Shown here piece by piece: positions 57,118 through 64,000 of a DNA stretch of 64,000 nt. The DNA is taken from contig CAMZMU010000041.1 of NCBI GenBank assembly GCA_947311845.1, positions 112,956,573 through 113,020,572 on the forward strand, in the 5' to 3' direction. The notes beneath the pieces are model-generated. The model was not told the DNA's origin and searched no databases. It was given only the letters and a program-made list of their open reading frames with translations. Position numbers and translations under genes: made by a program. The stretch is from Poa pratensis (taxonomy: Eukaryota; Streptophyta; Magnoliopsida; Poales; Poaceae). Positions within the stretch are counted from its first letter, which is position 1, and the number at the start of each line of letters is the position of its first letter.

Positions 57118-57909
57118 AGGATGGCTTAAGTTGGGGCCGATGGACGCTGGTGGAACCGGGGAGGGATAGCGCGCTAAGGAGCGCACACGGAAGACACAAA
57201 AGCACACACGATCTACCCAGGTTCAGGGCCCTCGTGAGGAGGTAAAGCCCCTACTCCTGTCTGTCTATCTCGGTATATCAGGATATCATGAATACAATGG
57301 TGCTCCTCGAGCTGTATGCTCTCAACTATGGTGAATCTCTCAAGGAAGAAGAAGCAAGCTACGGTGCTCCTAGTCTCTCTCAGTATCTCTCTGGAGTCTC
57401 GTTTTCCTCGTTGTCCTGTTCCCACGTACTCCCGTGGTCAGCGATGGATGTGACCCGCCATGCCTGGTACTCCTGTTCCCACGTACACTCGTGGTCAGCG
57501 ATGTGCGTGACCGGTCATCTCGTACCCACGCCATACTGCACGCCACGCTCCCGTGTCAGACGGGATGTGACATGCATTGACTTCCAAACCGACACAATGT
57601 GCCTCCTCTCTTTAACCCGGCATGGATATGCCGGATTCCCTTTCCTGAATATTCTCCCCTGCACATAAGAAAAAACACAAGATACCGACATACATATGTC
57701 GATCATTATACCTCGGTCAGAATATGTCGGCTAGGTATGTCGACCACCGTCTCTCGACCACCGTATCTCGGTAACCACATGTCGGTTTTTAGCAACATCA
57801 TAACCCGGCCCCTCCTGGGCCCGGTTAAGTCGGTTTTACCGTACCTCGGTCCACTGTTGGACATTGCTTATACCATATCATGACCCTACCCGGGGGTAGC
57901 CCCCCGAAA
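57089..57909 (-). repeat. Element C 5' LTR
   Basis: 821 bp from TGTCGTAG to CCCCGAAA, matching 8667-9486. The outer end should be CCCCGACA; the CA is AA here (57908), yet ATTTG follows at 57910-57914. It also contains the probable gag ATG at 57115-57117. Confidence 0.95.
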
Positions 57910-57914
57910 ATTTG

Positions 57915-58654
57915 AATCAAACATTATTATAATATAAAGTTTCATTGCATTTATCTTGTCTAGAAGTTCTAATTTTGTGCCGCCATATTTATGAAAGAGA
58001 GGTCAACTGAACTCATGAACCCATGTCCACATTTATCATAATAAAACATATTTGCATTGTTGCATTGCATTTAACATTTTTTGCTATTAAATATTCCAAA
58101 AATACAAAACCATCCACCGCATTTAGCTTTATAGTTTGCATACTAGTTCCACCACCACCAACGTCACTTTCTAGGACTATTCTATTTTTTAGATTAAATT
58201 GTTTTCATCTCTTTCTAATACACTGTGTTGGCTTACAAGCACCTCTATTGAGTTGGGGACAGAGTGGAACTACTTCTTGTTTTGTAGCATTGCTTGAGAG
58301 GAAGTAGGAGAACCAACAGGTCCATGTGTTCGATTATCAACTATGGGTCATGTTTGTGGGTAAAGAGCCACTTTCTACTACACTTTGTGTTTGGAGTCCC
58401 AACGAATTGGTATACACGTAGTTTATTTCCATCAATATCTCTTTCTCGCTTTGTTTTGAGGGATCTCTCTGGTGTTCACAGGGTTATCCTCCGTCAACAA
58501 CGCTCTTTTCTGGCACCATTGTTGGGGACCATTGTGAGCTCGCCTTCTTCAATTAGGTTCTGCAAAATAGTTTAATTGTCTTTTTATTTCCTATTTTTGT
58601 TTTTGTTTCTTATTTGAAAACACTCAAAAATTTAGTGTAGTTTAGTTTATGTTT
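57915..58654 (+). repeat. Decayed LTR-element sequence (Athila-like), left part
   Basis: AT-rich sequence with TGGCACCATTGTTGGGGA at 58511-58528, which matches the common tRNA-Asp-type PBS TGGCGCCGTTGCCGGGGA except for four changes. After it comes a T-rich stretch and CACTCAAAAATTTAGTG (about 58620-58637), reminiscent of the leader of Athila-like gypsy elements. The upstream part would be its old LTR, though no second LTR was identified. Confidence 0.4.
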
Positions 58655-60860
58655 TGCCTTTATGCCAGGACGACATATTCTAGAGGGGGTTGTTGTCCTT
58701 CACGAGACGATCCATGAACTTCATAGGAAGAAAATGGATAGAGTCATTTTTAAAATCGATTTTGAGAAAGCCTATGATAAAGTAAAATGGCCTTTCTTGT
58801 TGCAAACGCTGCGCATGAAGGGCTTTGACAACAAATGGTGTGATCTCATCAAAAATTATATTATGGGTGGATCAGTTGGCATACGTGTCAACAATAATAT
58901 TGGTCATTATTTTCAGACTAGGAAGGGACTTCGACAATGCGATCCCCTTTCTCCCATCCTATTTAATATTGTGGCCGATATGTTGGCTATTCTTATTAAT
59001 CGTGCGAGAGAGGATGGTCAGGTGGGCAGCCTCATACCGCACCTAGTTGAAGGGGGAGTATCGATTCTGCAATATGCAGATGATACCATTCTTTTTTTAG
59101 AACACGACATAGAAAAGGCAGTAAACATGAAATTAATTCTTTGTATGTTTGAGCAACTATCTAGGCTTAAAATAAATTTTCATAAAAGCGAGCTATACTG
59201 TTTTGGGAAAGCTAAAGAAGCCGAGAACCAATACAGGAATGTGTTTGGATGTGAGGTAGGGACCCTCCCGTTTAGATACCTAGGAATTCCTATACATTAT
59301 AGAAAACTTCTGAATAAGGAATGGAACTCTGTGGAACATAGGTTTGAAAAGAAACTAGGTTGCTGGCAGGGCAAGCTACTCTCATACGGTGATAGGCTAG
59401 TCCTAATAAATTCTGTACTTACTAGTTTACCTATGTTTATGCTCTCCTTTTTAGAAATACCTAAAGGGGTGTTAAAAAGGTTAGATTTCTACAGGTCCCG
59501 TTTCTTTTGGCAGTGTGATCAAAATAAACAAAAGTATAGACTGACAAGGTGGAATATAATATGTAGACCAAAGGACCAATGCGGACTAGGAATTGAGGTG
59601 CTCGATATCAAGAATAAATGTTTATTAAGCAAGTGGCTTTTTAAGCTTATTAACGAGGAAGGAGTCTGGCAAGAAATCCTACAAAATAAATACCTACAAA
59701 ATAAGACATTGTCACAAGTGACAGCGAAACCTACCGATTCTCAGTTTTGGAGGGGTCTTATGAACGTAAAAGAAACCTTTTTCAGTAAAGGGAAGTTTGA
59801 TGTAGGTAACGGTCAAGCAACCCGGTTTTGGGAGGATTCATGGATCAATGATACCCCTTTAGATACCCAATACCCAACATTATACAGCGTGACACGTCAC
59901 AAAAATGTTTTGGTAGCGGATGTTCTAGCTAATAATGCCGTCCATATTGAGTTTAGACGAAATCTCACCGGCAATAGATGGGATGCTTGGCTAGACATGT
60001 TGCAAAAACTTATAACCATTAACCTTACAAATGATGAAGATAAATTTGTTTGGAAGCTTACGTCTACAGGACTGTTTTCGGTTAAGTCCATGTATGAAGC
60101 TCTTTTAAATGGTCACACGGTTAATTTGCGTAAACAAATTTGGAAACTTAAGGTACTGTTAAAGATTAAGATCTTTATGTGGTTCCTTTTTAATAAGGTC
60201 ATCTTAACAAAAGATAATCTTGCTAAACGAAATTGGAATGGATGTAAAAAATGTGTCTTCTGTTATTCTGAGGAATCGATTGATCATTTATTTTTTACAT
60301 GCCCGTTTGCGCAATTATTATGGACTTTAGTGCAATATGCTTTCAATATCACCCCACCCGCTAACACTACAAATATGTTTGGAACTTGGCTACATGGGGT
60401 TGAAAAGAATTTTAAAGCACGAATCCATGTGGGAACTTGTGCTTTATTATGGTCCATTTGGAAATGCAGGAATGACATTATTTTTAACAAAGGAGGTCGA
60501 CCTAACTTTTTGCAGGTGATACGGATGGCTACCCACTGGATCCACGAGTGGGCTTTCCTATTCCCAGAGGCGCAACGTGCGCTTATAAACTCTGGATGCA
60601 CCCGGCTGGAGGTGGTCGCTTTGGATATCTATTCCCGGGGTACCTGGCGGCTGTCTAGAAGAATTCAAGGTGTCTAAGAAGCTAGGCACTAGAGAGGACG
60701 CCGTTTAGCCCTATTTCTTTTTATTCTCAGAACTATATTTTGTTTCAACACTTGTGTGCGACTGGTTATGTAAACTCTGAATACTTTGGAACTTATAATA
60801 AAAGCCGTGTGCATCAATCGATGCAGAGGCTGGGGCTTCTCCCCTTTTCTAAAAAAAATA
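58655..60860 (+). mobile_element. 5'-truncated LINE (non-LTR retrotransposon)
   Basis: It consists of the C-terminal two thirds of ORF2, a short 3' UTR and an end GTGTGCATCAATCGATGCAG followed by GGCTGGGG and an A-rich tail at 60851-60859, a standard plant LINE terminus. ORF1 and the endonuclease are absent, which is typical of incomplete target-primed insertion. No clear target duplication was found. It sits inside the Athila-like sequence. Confidence 0.85.
58662..60677 (+). CDS. LINE reverse transcriptase with C-terminal zinc-binding domain (N-truncated)
   Basis: A 671-residue frame without stops. RT motifs in order: FKIDFEKAYDKVKW (first catalytic D, residues about 28-41), RKGLRQCDPLSPILFNIVAD (residues about 88-107) and ILQYADDTILFLEHD (catalytic YADD, residues about 127-141). 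Next come CWQGKLLSYGDRLVLINSVL and FFWQ, usual in plant LINE RT. The C-terminal zf-RVT region has SVKSMYEAL, IWKLKVLLKIKIFMWFL, CKKCVFC and HLFFTCPFAQLLW. The ATG at 58662 is probably a chance internal methionine, since the true ORF2 starts upstream with an endonuclease that is missing. The open frame suggests a fairly young insertion. Confidence 0.88.
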   Translation: MPGRHILEGVVVLHETIHELHRKKMDRVIFKIDFEKAYDKVKWPFLLQTLRMKGFDNKWCDLIKNYIMGGSVGIRVNNNIGHYFQTRKGLRQCDPLSPILFNIVADMLAILINRAREDGQVGSLIPHLVEGGVSILQYADDTILFLEHDIEKAVNMKLILCMFEQLSRLKINFHKSELYCFGKAKEAENQYRNVFGCEVGTLPFRYLGIPIHYRKLLNKEWNSVEHRFEKKLGCWQGKLLSYGDRLVLINSVLTSLPMFMLSFLEIPKGVLKRLDFYRSRFFWQCDQNKQKYRLTRWNIICRPKDQCGLGIEVLDIKNKCLLSKWLFKLINEEGVWQEILQNKYLQNKTLSQVTAKPTDSQFWRGLMNVKETFFSKGKFDVGNGQATRFWEDSWINDTPLDTQYPTLYSVTRHKNVLVADVLANNAVHIEFRRNLTGNRWDAWLDMLQKLITINLTNDEDKFVWKLTSTGLFSVKSMYEALLNGHTVNLRKQIWKLKVLLKIKIFMWFLFNKVILTKDNLAKRNWNGCKKCVFCYSEESIDHLFFTCPFAQLLWTLVQYAFNITPPANTTNMFGTWLHGVEKNFKARIHVGTCALLWSIWKCRNDIIFNKGGRPNFLQVIRMATHWIHEWAFLFPEAQRALINSGCTRLEVVALDIYSRGTWRLSRRIQGV

Positions 60861-62758
60861 ATTTTTTTTACATTTATACTGTATCAAAAACACATAAAAA
60901 TTAGAAATTATAACACCATACAAATGTGTCTGGGTATCAAGTTTGTCCATAGTTCTTTATGGAGATACTCTACAGTGTCGCTCATGCTGCCACTAATACT
61001 TGGAGAAATGCTCGGAAAGTGAAAATACCCGATGAATGCTTAGATAGGGAAAAGTAAGAAAAAATGGAGGGGGAATGAAATACAAGTGAAGGAAGAAGGG
61101 AGTAGCTACCCATCCTTTGCTTCCAACAATGGATTGTTATTGTGAATTCATTCTATGATTATAAAATATTCTTGGAAATGATGAAAAATGACTCTAGTAG
61201 TACAATTGCTCCCACTGAAATTGATAAATATGAGGAGTGTTATGTTTAATATTATATGATAGTGTTCTAGATGATGACTCTATTTTTATTGATGAACCAT
61301 GTGGTGAGAACTATTATTATGATGAATCTTTAGTCATGTACAATAGAATATTTGTTCTCATAGTATTTTTTTTTGATGAAAATGAGGAGTACTATTTGAC
61401 ATGCTATACGATAATCTGGGGATGATTATCCTATTTTTCTTAATGATCCTCTAAGTAGAACAATTGTAACTAATATATGAGAGGATAAAATGATAAACTT
61501 GCTGGTCATAATGATGCTCTCATTCATGCGATTCCTATTTTATTCTTTAATTCTCCTAACCACCACCATAGAGGAGAAATATGCATATGTTGAGAACTAC
61601 TTATGTGGGTTGCAATTGTCTAAAGCTTATGAAACAATATCGAAACCATGATATTATGATTGATACTGATTATTGCAACTATTTTGAGAGAGGAAAGCGG
61701 GTAATGGTTGCTATGGAAATTTTACTGATCCTCTTTATGTGCCAAAAATTTCTAAGTAGCATCCTTCAAATGGTTACATTTGCCAAATTTGCTACTAGTG
61801 CTTGTAACTACTACGAGATAGGAAGTGATAAGGGACATCCTTATTTGCAAATAACTCTTAAGTTTCAAGCACATATTACTGTTATGATATGCAATAGTAC
61901 ACTCCTATTATTTGTGACTTATTCATATATAAAATGCCAATGCATGAGAAGAAAATTAGACTTCGTTGGTGTTGGTTTTATGCTCTGTGCTGCTCTTTAC
62001 CTTGGTTTAACTTTTATCTATTTTGATTGGTTTGAGCACACCATGGGACCCTTATATTTTTCTATGTGTTTTTCCTCTTTGGTTTCCAAAAATAAAATAC
62101 CAAGTTTTACCCTTTTGGATTTTATTTGATGTTAACATTAGTTGGTTTTGCTGTTGTAGCACGTTGCTATTCACCGTGCGATTTAATTTTTGTCTAGAAT
62201 CTCCTACAATCACAAAAACAAATCACATAATGAACATCTTTTTGTCCTCTGCGTGAACAAAAATTGGCAGAAAATTCTGACATTTCTAAGGTGTCGGAAA
62301 ATATATTTTTATGTTGTTGTTTTTCAAGACAAAATCTACCTTTTGTTGTAAGAGTGGGTCTTTGAGATTCATATGATATGCTTTTGGGGTTTAATATTTA
62401 TTTTGTATTTTTCCTACTTAAGAAACCTTTCTAATTTGTCAAACAATTTTTAAATAGTTTTGGCAGTTGTTAGGAATATTATCTATGACACTAATGCCTC
62501 ACCGTGGAAAAAGGAAAAGTTTTTGTGGTGAAGTGTTTTCACGGGAAATGAAAACATATCAAACTTAGAATATTCCAAAGATAGGTGAAAACATTTAGAT
62601 TGGGGATGCCCCTCTACATCATTAACACCACGGTTTGCAAACATTTTGCTCTTGTTTTGTGAGCACCATTAAAATTTGCCTAAACTTGAAGTGTTTGTCT
62701 CTATATGTTGCATCTCTATATTTGTTTTGAAACCTCCATTATTATATCTGAAGCAAAT
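60861..62758 (+). pseudogene. Decayed Athila-like LTR-element interior
   Basis: It continues after the LINE with CAAAAACACATAAAAATTAG, typical of Athila-like leaders. It then has AT-rich text with short Asp/Glu-rich frames (61200-61440) and an open stretch at 61581-62129. The latter's C-terminal part has a hydrophobic segment (FMLCAALYLGLTFIYF, about 61978-62025) followed by DWFEHTMGPLYFSM, resembling the 3' env-like remnant of Athila relatives. There is no gag or pol. The assignment is by resemblance only. Confidence 0.4.
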
Positions 62759-62759
62759 A

Positions 62760-62968
62760 CTCCCTCCAATCCGGTCTATAGGTCTGGCACGTATCTCTAT
62801 ATCGCTAATTTTACCTATAATATAAACTGTATAACACAAAAACTATTCCATACGAAAATGTAGCATATAAAGTTTATAATGATACATTTTTGTCATATAC
62901 TCATATTATGTTAGTCAAACTAGCGATCTAGGGATGCGTGCATGACCTATACACCGGACCGGAGCGAG
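62760..62968. mobile_element. Stowaway-type MITE, 209 bp
   Basis: The left end CTCCCTCCAATCCGGTCTAT and the reverse complement of the right end CTCGCTCCGGTCCGGTGTAT agree over about 35 bp with few changes. TA flanks it at 62758-62759 and 62969-62970. It is noncoding and AT-rich inside. Confidence 0.8.
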
Positions 62969-63802
62969 TATATATCCAATGATGATCAAGTACCGAAAAA
63001 TGGGGGTGCTGACCATGAGAGGCACCATCAGGGAAGAAACAACGATGCCAATGGTCTCGGAGGTGTGAGCGGTGGCAAAAGAGCACATGACGACGTAAGG
63101 TTTGGAAGAAGGATCATGCTGTCATACAACGTGAAGATTATATGGCTCAATGTCGACGCAATGGACATTCCCTCCTATTATATCCTCATTACATATAATA
63201 CAAGTTTACATCTATCTACCATATCACGAATATTGGTCAACTACGATCTACACACACGCTGTAGTTAGGTATGGATGGATACAGCAAAATCTTCTTACTA
63301 TCTTAACATTGTCCTTATACCTTCCACGGTGAGAGTAACAAGCTGAGATAAAGATGATATGGCACAATGTTTAATGAAGAGAGGTGATGGTGTGTTATGG
63401 TAACGTAAGACGCATAGCTAGAAAATTTAGTGACAAAATAGACCTAATTACTACACAAATTTGCATTGAGATTGTATAGAATAATAAATAACTAAAATTT
63501 TCTACGAATAAAAGAACACTCTCGACTCGATGAGGCCTTCCTCACTCGGAAGAAAAACTAAGTTTGCCGCCAAATTCACTCGTGGCGAATTAATTTCGAG
63601 ATCAATCATGCACATTCCCGGTGTGGTGTATATTGAACTCCGCACACCGCACGCGCCTGATATCTGAGTTGTGTAGTTGGGCCACGCTCTGACACCACAA
63701 GCACGCTGCTCCTTTCTTAAAGGCTACTGTCATGTCATGTCGTCTTCTCTAGCGTTCAACTACTCTGCTCCTCACAATCACATTCACCCCGGACACAGAT
63801 CA
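62969..63802. other. Unassigned right-end sequence
   Basis: It contains a weak frame (62942-63268) with no domain, AT-rich stretches and a GC-richer part at 63590-63700. I see no repeat ends, RNA gene or splice pattern. Confidence 0.4.
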
Positions 63803-64000
63803 GGTGACATGCACCTTTTGCATGTCACCGTGTGACATGCAATCTAAATTCAAATTTAAACATTTTGAAAAAATCTGAAAAAAATCATGCATGTTCACAG
63901 CACATATTTAGATAACCCCTGAAAAAGGAAACTCAAAATTCGAAACATACATCGAGAAATAAAAAAGAGAAACTCAGATGTGAATAGTCTACATAGAACC
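63803..64000. repeat. Hairpin and possible MITE end, cut by window border
   Basis: GGTGACATGCA and TGCATGTCACC at 63803-63829 form an 11-bp perfect stem with a 5-nt loop, and GTGACATGCA recurs at 63831-63840. A-rich sequence follows to the window end. This could be one terminus of a MITE whose partner lies outside the window. Confidence 0.4.

Larger units (their letters stand above)
8667..57909 (-). mobile_element. Element C: Tat-lineage Ty3/gypsy retrotransposon hosting A and D
   Basis: LTRs of 820 and 821 bp in direct orientation (8667-9486 and 57089-57909) are flanked by the duplication ATTTG at 8662-8666 and 57910-57914. On the minus strand the order is 5' LTR, PBS, gag, protease, RT, RNase H with a second RNase H, integrase, then an antisense gene on the plus strand and the 3' LTR. 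A second RNase H and an antisense ORF near the 3' LTR are hallmarks of the Tat group. Without A, D and their duplications the element is about 14.3 kb. About 15 differences were counted by eye between the LTRs (near 2%). Stops in gag and pol make it defective. Confidence 0.96.

Noticed and set aside
61581..62129. Host membrane-protein gene
   Set aside because: Its surroundings and the DWFEHTMGPLYF-type segment resemble decayed Athila-like element 3' sequence; no start context, introns or family support a host gene.

Overview
The window is intergenic DNA of a large plant genome, almost certainly a grass and probably a Pooideae/Triticeae relative. The reasons are nested Ty3/gypsy LTR elements, CACTA elements, Stowaway MITEs with CTCCCTCCG ends, a tRNA-derived SINE, plant LINEs and a SMART-like mini-LTR element. 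I found no convincing host protein gene, rRNA, tRNA gene or CRISPR. About 49 kb of the 64 kb is one retrotransposon with others nested inside it.

Layout. Positions 1-8666 hold older debris: a LINE-like tail, MITEs, a LINE ORF1/ORF2 remnant split by a complete CACTA element (2145-4649, TSD TAT), a complete Stowaway, a SINE (TSD GTCATATCT) and a SMART-like element. Element C (8667-57909, minus strand, TSD ATTTG, about 14.3 kb without insertions) is a Tat-lineage gypsy element: LTR, gag, PR, RT, RNase H plus second RNase H, INT, then an intron-containing antisense gene (aORF, plus strand) and the other LTR. Inside C sit two copies of one Tekay-type chromovirus family in opposite orientation: A (10497-32103, plus, TSD TAGAT) and D (36596-49962, minus, TSD AGAGT). 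A's 3' LTR is interrupted by B (21462-31074, minus, TSD ACCGC), a Tat-type element with gag-protease and an aORF but no RT or integrase. B's gag is interrupted by a solo LTR F (29646-30280, TSD TGGTC). D's 5' LTR is interrupted by a second CACTA element E (44773-48163, TSD ATT). The insertion order is therefore C, then A, then B, then F on one branch, and C, then D, then E on the other. C itself landed in older sequence; on its right this looks like a decayed Athila-like element that also holds a 5'-truncated LINE with an open RT frame (58662-60677). The right end carries another MITE and a possible partial one.

How the parts work: gag, PR, RT, RNase H and INT are the usual replication modules, and the Tekay copies add a chromodomain. 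Most frames carry stops or frameshifts, so these are recently inserted but mostly defective copies; LTR pairs differ by about 2% where compared by eye. The most unusual signals are: a tandem array of about nine hairpins in B whose stem arms co-vary; a gag start codon lying inside the LTR exactly 29 nt from its end in two different Tat families, reading through the primer-binding site; spliced-looking antisense genes in both Tat elements, with A inserted in C's predicted leader intron; and a duplicated-domain pseudogene carried by a small CACTA element.
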